64,000 nucleotides of DNA from NCBI GenBank assembly GCA_934045075.1, contig OW203734.1:12026016-12090015 (forward strand), in the 5' to 3' direction. Origin of the DNA: Yponomeuta sedellus. Its lineage: Eukaryota > Arthropoda > Insecta > Lepidoptera > Yponomeutidae. The translations under genes were made by a program, and so were the position numbers. Numbering within the stretch: the stretch's first letter is position 1; each line of letters starts with the position of its first letter. This document shows positions 46,107 to 57,618 of this stretch, piece by piece. The notes beneath the pieces were generated by a model, which did no database searches, was not told the DNA's origin, and worked only from the letters and a program-made list of their open reading frames with translations.

Positions 46107-46425
46107 AATACTGAGTGCTTAGTGCGAGTTTTTTAACTACTCGATCGCGTTAAAGTAAACTCATATTTCTATGGCATCGAGGAAGCGCCACGTAGTGACA
46201 AGTATGGAAATTAAAATTGCTGAGTGCGAGTTGTAATGGTTTACGTTGAGAAGTGAACACGTTTACCAGCCAAAACACGAATAAACGCGAGTGCGAGTTG
46301 TACTGTGACAGCGTTTTGCCAGTTCGAACGGTTAACTTACTCATACTCACTACTCAATGCTCGATTAACGCGGTAGTAAAGTTATTCGATTGGATCTGTC
46401 AAACTCGCACTAAGCACTCCGTTGT
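46107..46425 (+). mobile_element. MITE, copy 1
   Basis: About 320 bp with inverted ends GAGTGCTTAGTGCGAGTTT. Internally it repeats GCGAGTGCGAGTTGTA-like motifs. No coding capacity. Confidence 0.8.
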
Positions 46426-48290
46426 GTGGAAGTTATTTAAAGTCTGTTAGTTTTTAGAATTTACTTCTGCTTCTATCGGATAGAATCGGATATATTCGTG
46501 TAATAGAAATATCGGAACTAATATGACACTTAATTTCACATAACTTTTCAGTATAGTGAAATATAGTTTTATTCAGAGCAGGAAAAAGTATTACACTCGT
46601 GTGCTTTCGGCGAATACTGAAGCCTACTCTAAAGCCCGAGGTATGTTCTAAAAGCTAACAGGCAATAAGTATTCTCTTTCTAAGAGAAGCCGTGTACCCT
46701 ACAGTGGAAAATATTTAGGCTACTTAATAACTCAACAAGGATAATTCCGTTCACACGTCACATGAAATGAATTTCTTAAGTCAAAACTGCCATTAACTAA
46801 ATCAAGAAATGTAGCAGATTGTTTTTTTTTTGTTTTTTCCAGTTGTCGGTTTTCAGTGAAGTTTTAGGGATGAAAATATACTTCGGCGCCTTATATCGCC
46901 AATCAATGGTGAGCACGCATGTTGATTCGTCAGTCGATCAAAGAAGGACTTCGTGCTTAATTTAAGACTTCGCTTCCCTGAATTCGTTACCAAAAACTAA
47001 ACCAACTAGGTATGGAAACACAACTTTATTTCATAACAGTACAGCGCTGCGGTAATTAATTTCTGCTCAGCGCATGCCCCCAGAGTTGGCGGTCTAAATG
47101 ACGCTAACACTAAAGAGAATAAGACAGAAATACCAGCCATACTAATACTTTTGTGGCTATTGTTTATATTGTGATTCCCTGTTTAAGTAATGAGAGGATC
47201 TCTTAGATTTGGACGAGGCCATCATACGTCGATGGGGTATCTATTATCAATCACTTTGTTACGTAAGTTTTATTGTCGAAACAATCGGTATTGTTGAAAA
47301 TATCGGGGTTTACGAAATTTTACTAAATCTGCGCTAGTTGTTGCATGCCATGCTCCGAAAATTTATTACATACACATATGTTTTTAAGTATTATTAATCA
47401 GATTGCGCAAATAACCAATAAAATTACATACAAAAAGAATGCCTTTAATAAATGAATTTACAGACCCCAATGCGAAGACCATAGTTGGTCTATAATTATA
47501 TTGTAAAATCTATGTAACCCATGTCTATATAAATAAAATTGATTGACATTTAAAACTCGTAGAGCAAAAGTATTATAATGAAAACAAACTTTAATTAATG
47601 TGTTTCAGGAATTGCGCATTGAAGAATGAAACTATAGGGTGCTGTATTTCAATGAAATTAGTGCAGCCGATTGAGCTAGATAGCATGACAAACTTAACTA
47701 TGCAAGCATCCAAAGGTTCACGAGTCCACACAGAGTGAGCCGCCTATCATGGCATTGCCGTGTGCCGAGGCTGGCCTCGCTGTGCGGCAACGCGAGGTCG
47801 GATTTTATTTTATTTAATCACAAAAGGCTCACAGCGCAAATACAATTTAGGTGGACAGTGAATTAGATTTAACATAGGCCAATTACGAGCTTTTTTATTA
47901 GAATCACAAATAATATTTTTTTTCCATGAGGATTTTTCAAAAAATAAGCAAATGCATGCAATTTCAAAGAATAACTGTATAACAATCTTACTGTGATAAT
48001 CGGCCACGCGCGTTTGGTTCTCCTAGCGCAGTCTAAATTCCCGTATGGCACAGAGAAGGGGTAAATAAGCGGGGCTCCTTTGAGCAATGCAATAAGAAGT
48101 GTACTTAGTGGCATCTCGGCATCGTGTTGTTGGCGAAGTAGCGTGTGAGTTTGCCTCAGACGAGACTGGTCCATACATGCCATGCTGCTTCGCACTAGTA
48201 ATGCCTCGCGAGCATGCAAGACCAGTGTGGCCCGCCTAATCTCAAATTATAATACAAAAGTAAAAACAAAATACGAATTGAAAAATATAA
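46426..48290. other. non-coding stretch
   Basis: A 3' family A fragment at 46,660-46,730. A GC-richer island near 47,710-47,800 and the - strand frame of about 116 codons at 47,869-48,219 have no recognisable domain. Nothing else seen. Confidence 0.35.
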
Positions 48291-48295
48291 CTTCC

Positions 48296-48628
48296 ACAAA
48301 AAACGGTCACTTGACCGGAGTGCTGAGTGCGAGTTTGACAGATCCAATCGAATAACTTTACTACTGCGTTAATCGAGCATTGAGTAGTGAGTTGGAGTAA
48401 GTTAACCGTTCGAACTAGCAAAACGCTGTCACAGTACAACTCGCACTCGCGTTTATTCATGTTTTGGCTGGTTAACGTGTTCACTTCTAAACGTAAACCA
48501 TTACAACTCGCACTCAGCAATTTTAATTTCCATACTTGTCGCTAGGTGGCGCTTCCTCGATGCCATAGAAATATGAGTTTACGTTAACGCGATCGAGTAG
48601 TTAAAAAACTTGCACTAAGCACTCTGGT
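48296..48628 (-). mobile_element. MITE, copy 2, inverted
   Basis: Inverted copy of 46,107-46,425 with a few substitutions and one small indel, 2.2 kb apart. Confidence 0.8.
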
Positions 48629-49195
48629 CCCAAACTAAAATACCCTGCGCTATGGTAACCACGCAAGGACGTCACAAACATGAAAATACACCCAGACCGA
48701 GGCCACTTGTACAAATGCACTAGGGGCCGAGTGGGAATCGAACCCATGACCTATGTCTTGACCTATATCAGTTGAACAAACGAGACAAGGTGATTTTCTG
48801 TGCCTTCATTTCTTGCTGAACGGCGGTCTGAGTGACAGTAGCACCACCCATTTGTTTTCACAAACAGAACCTGACAGTGCAATTCTGCTAATAGTGACGA
48901 GTTAAATTGGATGAAATGGGCTAGACGAGGATTTGCAAGGCTACACGGGTAAAGGATTAACCTACAAGAGCTAGAAGGGTGTAGTTAAATCCCTATATAC
49001 ATCCCAAAACGGTGGGTTTTGATAGTCGATACGAACTTTTGCCATCGCAAAATTTGGGAAACGCGAGAAAAGTATATTTTATTCATAGTTAAAGGTTTGC
49101 TAAGTGAGTGGAAGGGCTAGTAAGTGACGACCAAGGCGGACATACATCGATCAAATAGGGGATGTATTAGCAAAGGGGAAGATAAAAAGTACCCT

Positions 49196-49402
49196 GAACC
49201 GGCGTGCGTGCATGCAACGACATATGAACGACATGAAAGTTGATGAAGCGAAAGTGGTCTGTCAGGATCGTGGCACGTGGCAGCCTGGTCTCTGCCTACC
49301 CCTCTGGGATACAGGCGCGACGTTGTCTAGGCATCGTTATCAACCCTTGTAGGTCCCCACTGCTGGGGCACGGTTCTCTTCTTGCATCGCAGGAAGGTAC
49401 TA
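49196..49402 (+). repeat. LINE tail (family D) plus 5S-SINE scrap
   Basis: 49,196-49,325 is a sense family D end (Cys-Gln-Asp-Arg-Gly-Thr-Trp with a frame slip before Tyr-Pro-Ser-Gly). 49,336-49,402 is the inverted 3' end of the 5S-like SINE. Confidence 0.6.
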
Positions 49403-49427
49403 GGCTAAGTTGTCTAGGCATATTCTT

Positions 49428-49955
49428 TTTTAATGCACTAACCCGTGCCAAGGAAAATTTTAAAAACCTATTTAGGGTTTTTAAAATTGTCCTTAGCACG
49501 AGTAAGTGCATTAAAAAAGAATAAGTATAGTCTTGTGGGTACAGCGATATCATTCCGATGTAAAAACTTAACTGCAAAGTGGGTACTCGGTGCTGCAAGT
49601 GACGCAAATTACTCCAGCCAGATGTCGCTGTACAGGTACGTAATACAGAGAATATTGTAAAGAGGTTCGAAATTTCACTGATGCCGGTGAGTCGCCCATT
49701 AGCTGTTAGAAGAGCGCTGGCACGGATAGCCAGAGGTCGCGGGTTCGAATCCCTCACCCATACCGGGATTCGAACCCGCGACCTCTGGCTATCCGTGCCA
49801 GCGCTCTTCTAACAGCTAATGGGCGACTCACCGGCATCAGTGAAATTTCGAACCTCTTTACAATATTCTCTGTATTACGTACCTGTACAGCGACATCTGG
49901 CTGGAGTAATTTGCGTCACTTGCAGCACCGAGTACCCACTTTGCAGTTAAGTTTA
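49428..49955. mobile_element. tRNA-like retroposon, copy 9, 200 bp-arm palindrome
   Basis: A small hairpin of the tail (49,430-49,510, GTGCATT / AATGCAC ends) is followed by a full sense unit from about 49,540. At about 49,757 the sequence turns back and repeats the unit in antisense to about 49,955. The arms are almost identical, including shared private changes (GCTGTTAGAAGAGC in the A-box region). They must therefore have been copied from one another. Confidence 0.85.
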
Positions 49956-52869
49956 AACTCTTAATAGTTTTTTAAAATATCTGCTATGTGTTTCGCGATT
50001 TCGAAGTTGTTCCAATTGATAGCTAGAGCCCCTGTTTTAAATGTATATGAGGTTTTATCACACCCTGTATAGTTATATATAACCCAGTCAGTTTCAGATT
50101 GAACCTGAATAATTAAGAAGCAAATAGGGAAGACACTATGATTAATCCATTGCTGAAATAACTACCAGTTTGCCTAAAATATACTTTCATGTTTATAAAC
50201 GAATAAATGTGTTATTGATTCTTATTTACTACCTGTGCCCCGCGGTGTTACCCGGTTTAAGAGGGAATAAGATATTTTAACGTAGCCTATGTGTTAATTT
50301 AGGTTGTCAGCTAACTCCATACCAAATTTTATTAAAATTGCTCCAGCCTTTTAGACGTGAAGAAATAAAAAACACACACTCACAAAATTTCGCCTTTATA
50401 GTATTAGTGGAATGTGATGTGATTTGAAGACGTTCTCATAATATGGAGTTGAAAGAGCTATCGCCCACAACAGTAGTAGTGAATTATTGGGAAGTCTATC
50501 CCACTCTACGTTCGCACCACCACCGCGCTTCGCACGGCGATGGTGCTCACTTGAGTGTGATAGCCTTCCCAATAATTCGTTTTGATACATGTTCGTTCAG
50601 TTATAATTAATTTCTGAATAACTTACACGTACGGTCAGTTGTGTAGATGAAAGCGAAACTTTATATAACCTGCCTGATCCAAAACTAAGCAAACCCTGAC
50701 CTAAGCTAGGCAAGAAACAAATTAAGCATTTACACAGCGTTCTTCATTCTTTTTACTCACACTAGATAAGTAAAGTGACCAATCAACGCTCCAGTGCCTT
50801 GTTTAGATTGGGCTATTTTTCCCCGCACCCATACCATCCTTAGCTTAGTCGGACTAGCCCACAGGAAAGACAAGTCAATACGTGTGGTGTGGAGCCGACT
50901 AAGCTATGGGTTTCCTCACAATGTTTTTCCTCACATTTAGCAATTTTTATGGCTACTAGAAATGTATGTAACTTTTGAAAAGAATGAAAGTCACAAGCAA
51001 GCAAGCCCACGCTACGAATCGCATATGAGTCTCTCACTTCCAAGTTCAATGTTCTACCGTTAGACCATCACTGCGCAAGCCCGTAGGCAAGAATAGGTAC
51101 AACAGGAAAAAAAACCCAGACTGGAACCCTTTGTACAAATAATATACTCTATAGAAATTGAACCCAGGACCTCTGTTTTGGAGTCTACCACCGTGACCTA
51201 TTATATCACAATATCACTACTTTATTCACATGAAAATCTTGACTGTCATCAGTTTTAATCTAAATAATACCTAATTACTTATAATTTCATTGTCGGCAAG
51301 CAGCGGCGACGAAAGCTCTTGTTACATGGAGCGCGTCATGTCATTTGATATTCCACGTCAGCCAGAAGCGTCACCTAGGTATTTTATTTATAACTAACTG
51401 TTGCCCGCGACATTGTCTGCATGAACCTATCCACTTGCTTCGATCCACCAATTCTCGAATAGTTATTCTACATATATTCTTATTATACCGAATATTACTA
51501 CAGAAGACATAAACTCACGCCTGTATGTCAGAGGGGTAGGCTGAGACCGTGGTTTGCCACTGGTCGCGATCCATCCAATATCGATTAGTATCGACTTATT
51601 TTTGTTTTACTACAAAGTACATAAAATCACGCCTGCATCTCAGAGGAGTAGGCAGACACAGTGTTCGGCACTGAGCCCGATGCATCTATTTATCATATAG
51701 AACTTTATTTTGACATAGCTATTATAATAACACACACCGTCACCTAGAGGGTAGGTGATAACAATAATTTACCACTTACCATCCATCAATCCTACGTCAG
51801 TATTTTTAATTATAGATACTATTACAACACCTAACATTAAATAATATGTTAGTATCTTAGAGGAAGGCAGGGACATCTCATAATTAGTGTGCTTCATAGT
51901 AACTCGTACAGTACCCGACAAGTGTCTTGACCAAATAACTTAAACTTCTCATAGTCGTGTTTATGATCTTATTAGAGAGAGACAGAGAGAGTGGAATTTT
52001 GGCCAAAAATTCTTACTTTACTTTAGACAAACTAAAAAATAGTGAAAAAATATTTGCTCTAAGGTTTCCATCGTAAACTCATCCTGACTGCGCGGATTTT
52101 TGTTTAAGTTATCTGCCGAGCAGTGTACCACGTTCCAACCATCATTGAGTCAAATTTTGATTTATTATTTTACAGCTATTACTACATACTTAGTGCATAA
52201 ACATACGCATATGTCCCGCTGCTCAGGCAAAGAAAATGGTTTGCCACTTCTCATGATACATCCAAAAATAAAAGTCTGTCCAAAATATGTTAGCGTAATT
52301 ATACAACACATTAGATAAACGCCCAAGACCCAAAAGGGTAGGCAGAGGGTATTTTTACCACTTTTTAAGGGCTTTATTTTTTGTCGCAGGTATTTATGTT
52401 TTATTGACTTATAGTTTCATTGCTATATACTAAAAAGATCACGCTTTACTTTTAAGCTTTTAAGGTAAGTAAAGCGATGGTTTGCTTTCTCAAAAATAGG
52501 TTTTTCGCTAAAAATGTTAGGGTGGAATGGTATAACAGCTGTTAGTGGTAATCATCCCATTATAAATGGGGTAAGTTTTTATGTAGGGTTTGATAAACAC
52601 GTGTCGCTAAATTTCGAATTGAGGTCACACATGTATATTGATTGCACCACCGGCTAGGTACAAATAAACGCTTAGGCTGCAACTTGTTCTACACAACGTT
52701 GTATGCGTGTAGTAACAACCATATTTCATATTAATTTTATATCACACTCTTAACATGCAAGCAATAAAGTTTAATTTGGTGCGATGTTTTTTGTGCACAC
52801 GTTTTAGTTTTTATTCGTATAAAACGGTGAACGGTGGTCCTGCCATAGTTCATTTCTTTCTTCGCGCCG
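49956..52869. other. non-coding stretch
   Basis: Contains an inverted tRNA-headed SINE near 51,095-51,215 and two antisense family D LINE ends (about 51,507-51,575 and 51,620-51,690). No coding region recognised. If the Polinton element has a left terminal repeat, it may start near the right end of this stretch. Confidence 0.35.
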
Positions 52870-53170
52870 CGAACAATCAACTTCAGCTGAGCCCCGTGGC
52901 ACCGATACCTTCGCTCTTGCCAACCGCGCCGTGTTCCACCGCCCGCCCTCGCTCTTCTTCGCCGCCGCAGCCCGCCCTGTCACCGCCGCCGCTCACCGCC
53001 GCTGCCCACTGCCGCTGCCCACCGCCGCCGCCCACCGCCGCTGCCCACTGCCGCAGCCCGTCCTGCCGTCGCCGCCGCCGCCCACCGTCACCGTTTGCTA
53101 CCGCCTGCCCTGCCACCCCGCCTCGTCAACATCGCCGTCGCGCTGCTGTCACCAAAGTTGGTCTGTCGCC
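52870..53170. repeat. GC-rich low-complexity tract
   Basis: Repeats of CCGCCGCTGCCCAC-type units, with many CpG. All frames through it give Pro/Ala/Ser/His-rich translations without stops, so the long frames here are compositional. A strong splice-donor-like GTAAGT occurs at 53,228, which could mark a 5' exon of the gene downstream; the frames do not join cleanly. Confidence 0.6.
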
Positions 53171-53249
53171 TTTGCCACCACTGTCACTGTTCACCCCTGA
53201 GCATCCATTTCTCATTGTAAAATGTTAGTAAGTATTACTAGACTCATTT

Positions 53250-53420
53250 TTTATGTAACCTATATACGTCCCACTGCAGGGCACTGGCCTTCTCTCAGAA
53301 AGAGAGAGAATGGGCTTAATTACCACTCTTGCCCACTGCCGATTAGTAATTTCAAGCGCTGAAGTTTTTGACACTCAAGTATCCTCACCATGTTTTCCTT
53401 CACCCTTAGCGAGTCGACTC
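53250..53420 (-). repeat. family A repeat
   Basis: Inverted copy from TATGTAACCTATATACGTCC to CCTTCACCCTTAGCGAGTC, upstream of the first clear exon of the spliced gene. Confidence 0.65.
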
Positions 53421-53512
53421 TGACATTTACATCTTTAAAATGTGTAACCACTTCACTTAATTATTATCAATATTGCAAGATGTTTAATTTGTTTTTTGTG
53501 TCTACTTTACAG

Positions 53513-54219
53513 GTCTGATTCTGAGTGCGAATCATTTGTCGTCGCGCAAGTTGACGCTGCGAAGAAGAAGCCGGCTTCTACAGCAAGCAAAAGGAAGTCG
53601 CCTGCAACTGCATCAAATACGCCTAGCAGTAACGCAAGGTAATAGCGCCATTTAACCTGCTTAAACCGTTTTCAAGCAATCTCTGTTAATAAAAAAATAA
53701 CCTTACGCCGATTAACGTACAGCACGGGGATATGCCCGTTTGTCAACCTTGTAACCGTTAATGATATAACAATAAGGAGCCCTGGTGGTGAGCATTTCAG
53801 ATTTTACTGCGTGTCCTAAGTTTTTTTTTTTTTTGCACAGAACCCAGAAGAAAAGGCTGAAAACTGTGGATGTGTTCGGACTCTCTAACGACGACGAATA
53901 CAACGAAGTTGTGCTGCAGTCGAAGACCTTGCCGTCGTTCGTCGTGAACCGTGTGGCCAACGGCAACCAGCGACGCGGTGCTAGCACGTCTGGCGAGTTC
54001 TACGTGGAGGTGAAAGTATACGCACGCCGCGACGCTGAGGACACTCCGAAGGACACCCGCTGGACCAAGGCGTTGCTTCGACTGAACTGCTACCTCGAAG
54101 AAGGCTCATCGCAGTGGAAGCTGCTGCATCGATTCGTGAAAGAGGCTAGCATACTCTTTGAGGACAGTTCACCGACTTTTTATAACCCTGATATTTGTAA
54201 AATTAAAGCAGCCACCTAA
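53513..54219 (+). CDS. spliced gene of unknown function (3' exons)
   Basis: Two exons with consistent phase: 53,513-53,638 (acceptor CTACTTTACAG, donor AAGGTAATAG) and 53,841-54,219 (acceptor with a long T tract ending GCACAG), stop TAA. The intron is phase 2, and the frame runs on across the junction as Asn-Ala-Arg-Thr-Gln-Lys-Lys-Arg. The first exon encodes an acidic start (Ser-Asp-Ser-Glu-Cys-Glu) then a Lys/Ser/Ala-rich basic stretch, a possible nuclear-localisation signal. The last exon encodes about 125 residues with a probable beta-rich core (Tyr-Val-Glu-Val-Lys-Val-Tyr). No initiating exon was found; the GTAAGT donor at 53,228 does not join in frame. The last exon is clearly richer in GC than the polymerase gene. 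I do not recognise the protein. It may be an element accessory gene or a captured host exon. Confidence 0.5.
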
Positions 54220-54732
54220 GACAAATTTATTTTATAATATTTTTAATTTTTTCCCTACATTTTTTATTTTTACCCAGTTGATAACATATAGCAGGTACTT
54301 ATAAGTCCTAACAGATATTGGTATTGGTTTATTGGTATTGGTAGAGGTAAAGGTATAGCTAGAGGTAAGATATAGGTAAAGGTAAAGCTACTGCTGACTA
54401 GTTAATTTGTCTGAGCTTGATACTTTGCACATGTACCGTAACTAGGTACCTATACTATTCTACTGCTAGTCAGTAAATTTTTAAACCTTAAAGGTTTATT
54501 TATCTCGTGGTGTGAATTTTGCATTTTTGGAGTACCTACTGCTAAACATTTATGTGAAGGAAAATATTGTGAGGAAACCTGAGTATATACTTACCTCGAA
54601 GCTTGTGGTCATACTCGCTGAGAAAAGGCTTGTAGTCTGGAGTGGAACTTTTGTAGGCTAGATCGTATTTTTTACATACATATACACTTATAAGTACCTG
54701 CTCACTAGTTAGTTAATCAACAGATCGTGAAA
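54220..54732. other. gap between spliced gene and polymerase
   Basis: Low-complexity GGTA-rich sequence (54,310-54,395), then a degraded family A repeat at about 54,556-54,665. No convincing TATA box for the polymerase was identified. Confidence 0.4.
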
Positions 54733-57618
54733 ATGCCATTTTGCTCAGTATGTAAAGTAGCTGTTGATAAGAGAAAGTGGAGTGGGCATTTGCGAAGTAA
54801 TTCTCATAAGAATAACGATATTGTTATTGTTGTGGGCGATGGTGTGCAAAAAATGAATTCCGCATTTGAAAGTAGAATTGCTACTTATAGAATAACTGTG
54901 CCGGAAGGTGAGGAGCTTTACTCTACGCCTTTATTTTTCATCCACATAAGAAATAAAATTAAATCGCTTTTAGATCAATCACTAAAAAAACATACAAGTA
55001 TCAAAGTAAACTTTGAACTTTTTTCAACATTCTTGATGGTGAGCAATGACAATCAAGAGATGAAATCCTTTGCAACCAAAAATATTGCTATCCATTTCAA
55101 TTACGATTTTGATAAAATTTTCTCTGACACAGAATCCATGTTGATGAAAAAAATGGAAGAGTTTCAGGAAAGGGACTCTGGCTGGACCTTTTTGAACAAC
55201 TCTCATTTTGAGATTAACATAAATAAATATCAACCACTTAGCGGGTCCAAACACATCGCTCTACCTCAATTTATAAAGAACAAAAAAGCTTGTCTAAATA
55301 TTCAAAACCAAGATGAATACTGTTTTCTCTGGTGTGTTACAGCAGCTTTAAATCCAACAAAGACCCATCCTGAACGGGTGTCGTCCTACCCACACTTTCA
55401 GGGTCTATTAAACACCGAAAACATGAACTTTCCGGTTAGTTTCGCAGATATCACCATATTTGAAAAAAATAATCCAAATATAACTGTAAATGTGTACGGT
55501 TTAAACGACAACAAATTTATTGTGGGGCCAATATACAAATCTGAATCAATTAATGAAAAAGCAAAACATATAAATTTATTGCTTGTTGAAAACGGAAATA
55601 CATCTCATTATTGTTTGATTAAAAATCTACCCCGTCTCGTGCGAAGTCAAATTACCAAACATCATGGAAATATTTTTTTTTGTGATACATGTTTGTCAGT
55701 ATTCCGATCTCAAGAAGACTTAACCGACCATGTTTGCGGTGAAGCGGCATATTTTTTGCCCGTAAAAGGCTCATTTCTTCAATTCAAAAATTATGACAAA
55801 AAACAAGATGTACCCTATGTCATCTATGCAGACTTTGAAACAATGTTGCAACCAGTACATGGTTGTGAACCCGATCCAAATGTTGCTAATACAAATGACT
55901 TACACCGTCATATACCGATTGCTTTTGCTTACAATATAATTTGTTCAGTTGACGAAACTCAAAACCGATTCGTTTCTTCCCGTGGTAAGGACTGTGTTTC
56001 AAAGTTCATTCAATCTCTACAAACTGATTGTAAAAAAATTCACGATTCGTTAAATAACACTAGACCAATGATTTTTACAGAGTCAGACAATGAAAATTTT
56101 CAAAAAGCAACGCGCTGTCATATTTGTAACCACTTACTTTGGAATGACAAAGTCAAAGATCATTGTCACATCTCCTCCCACTACCGCGGAGCGGCCCACG
56201 CTCATTGTAATTTGCAATATAAATCACCAAATTTTGTTCCAATATTTTTTCACAATTTATCAGGATATGATTGCCATCTTTTCATTAAAGAACTTGGTGA
56301 ACTTCCTGGAAAGATACAATTAATTCCAAAATCTAAGGAAAACTATATTTCTTTCACAAAGTTTTTGCCTGTCGGTGATGGAGAACACATTCGTCTACGA
56401 TTTACAGATTCATTCAAATTTTTGGGAACCAGCTTAGAAAAGTTAGCTAAAACATTGACAAAAGACGATTTTAAGTGTCTTCAGAAGCATTTCCCTGAAG
56501 AAAATGACTTTCATCTTTTAACGCGAAAAGGTGTATACTCTTATAATTACATGAGTAGCTGGAAGACTTATTTAGAAGACAGTCTACCCGATATGTCAAA
56601 CTTTTTCAATTCCTTGACCAACGAACACATTTCCGAGGAAGATTACCAACATGCTAAATCAGTTTGGACACAATTCAAAATTCAAAACTTAGGTGAATAC
56701 ACTGATTTGTATCTCAAAACTGATGTTTTGATTTTGACGGACATTTTTGAAAGTTTTCGTAAGACATGTAAAGTCCATTATCAGCTGGACCCTGCATTTT
56801 ACATCACTGCACCTAGCTTGTCATTCGATGCTATGTTATTAAAAACCGGCGTTAAACTTGAACTCTTAAATGATTTAACCATGATTCGTATGATTCAAAG
56901 TGGAATTAGAGGAGGAATAGTTATGTGCTCCCATCGCCATGCTAAAGCGAATCACAAATTTATGCAGGAATATGATCCCTCGCAACAAGATTCCTACATC
57001 GTATATTTAGATTGCAATAATCTATATGGATATAGCATGTTTCAAAGTCTACCTGAGTCTAATTTCAGATTCCTCAACCAATGCGAAATTGACGAACTTG
57101 ATATTTTATCAATAAAAGACAAGGCGGATAACGGCTACATACTCGAAGTAGATTTGACTTATCCTCATCATTTACATAGTGAGCACGATGACTTACCATT
57201 TTGTCCTGAGAAATGTATCCCACCGGGAGGTAAAAATAAAAAGTTGATTCCCAATTTGTATGACAAATACAATTACGTTATCCACTACATACATTTAAAA
57301 ACATGTTTAGAACATGGTTTAATTCTGCGAAAAATTCATCGCGCTATTACATTTAAACAAAGTTCGTATCTTAAAAGTTATATCGACCTTAATACAAAAC
57401 TTCGTCAAGAAGCTAAATCAGTGTTTGAACAAGATTTCTTTAAACTTCTGAATAACTCAGTATTCGGCAAAACACTAGAAAATATAGAGTCTAGGGTTAC
57501 CGTACACTTGTTGAAGCAATGGAGTGATACGACCAACAAAACCAAAAAGAAATCGACTGCCGATAGACTTATTGCGAGCCCAAATTTCCACAGCGTCTCT
57601 TTTTTAGTGAAAACTTAG
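54733..57618 (+). CDS. polB: protein-primed family B DNA polymerase, N-terminal and central part
   Basis: Replicative polymerase of Polintons and adintoviruses. The first ATG in frame is 54,733; the open frame starts six bases earlier at a GTG. It gives 961 residues. Visible in order: an N-terminal C2H2 finger (Cys-Ser-Val-Cys ... His-Leu ... His); a C2HC-like finger near residue 318; exonuclease motif I (Tyr-Ala-Asp-Phe-Glu, about 365-369); a Cys/His cluster of endonuclease VII type (Cys-His-Ile-Cys-Asn ... Asp-His-Cys-His, about 462-496); Exo II (Asn-Leu-Ser-Gly-Tyr-Asp, about 508); Exo III (Tyr-Leu-Lys-Thr-Asp, about 660); the Arg-Gly-Gly-Ile spacer; motif A (Asp-Cys-Asn-Asn-Leu-Tyr-Gly, about 760); and motif B (Asn-Asn-Ser-Val-Phe-Gly-Lys, about 907). 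The frame ends before motif C, which follows in another frame. Everything upstream of the break is stop-free and all expected catalytic residues are present. Confidence 0.92.
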   Translation: MPFCSVCKVAVDKRKWSGHLRSNSHKNNDIVIVVGDGVQKMNSAFESRIATYRITVPEGEELYSTPLFFIHIRNKIKSLLDQSLKKHTSIKVNFELFSTFLMVSNDNQEMKSFATKNIAIHFNYDFDKIFSDTESMLMKKMEEFQERDSGWTFLNNSHFEININKYQPLSGSKHIALPQFIKNKKACLNIQNQDEYCFLWCVTAALNPTKTHPERVSSYPHFQGLLNTENMNFPVSFADITIFEKNNPNITVNVYGLNDNKFIVGPIYKSESINEKAKHINLLLVENGNTSHYCLIKNLPRLVRSQITKHHGNIFFCDTCLSVFRSQEDLTDHVCGEAAYFLPVKGSFLQFKNYDKKQDVPYVIYADFETMLQPVHGCEPDPNVANTNDLHRHIPIAFAYNIICSVDETQNRFVSSRGKDCVSKFIQSLQTDCKKIHDSLNNTRPMIFTESDNENFQKATRCHICNHLLWNDKVKDHCHISSHYRGAAHAHCNLQYKSPNFVPIFFHNLSGYDCHLFIKELGELPGKIQLIPKSKENYISFTKFLPVGDGEHIRLRFTDSFKFLGTSLEKLAKTLTKDDFKCLQKHFPEENDFHLLTRKGVYSYNYMSSWKTYLEDSLPDMSNFFNSLTNEHISEEDYQHAKSVWTQFKIQNLGEYTDLYLKTDVLILTDIFESFRKTCKVHYQLDPAFYITAPSLSFDAMLLKTGVKLELLNDLTMIRMIQSGIRGGIVMCSHRHAKANHKFMQEYDPSQQDSYIVYLDCNNLYGYSMFQSLPESNFRFLNQCEIDELDILSIKDKADNGYILEVDLTYPHHLHSEHDDLPFCPEKCIPPGGKNKKLIPNLYDKYNYVIHYIHLKTCLEHGLILRKIHRAITFKQSSYLKSYIDLNTKLRQEAKSVFEQDFFKLLNNSVFGKTLENIESRVTVHLLKQWSDTTNKTKKKSTADRLIASPNFHSVSFLVKT

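Noticed and set aside
47869..48219. 116-codon - strand gene
   Set aside because: No domain, mixed base composition, no splice or promoter context, and its C-terminal half is AT-rich hydrophobic sequence typical of chance frames.
52755..53228. 157-residue Pro/Ala-rich protein and overlapping frames
   Set aside because: All come from a GC-rich CCGCCG-type tract in which every frame lacks stops. No domain and no consistent codon pattern.
53513..54219. Confident host gene assignment for the upstream spliced gene
   Set aside because: Higher GC hints at a different origin, but without a first exon or a recognised family neither host nor element origin can be decided.
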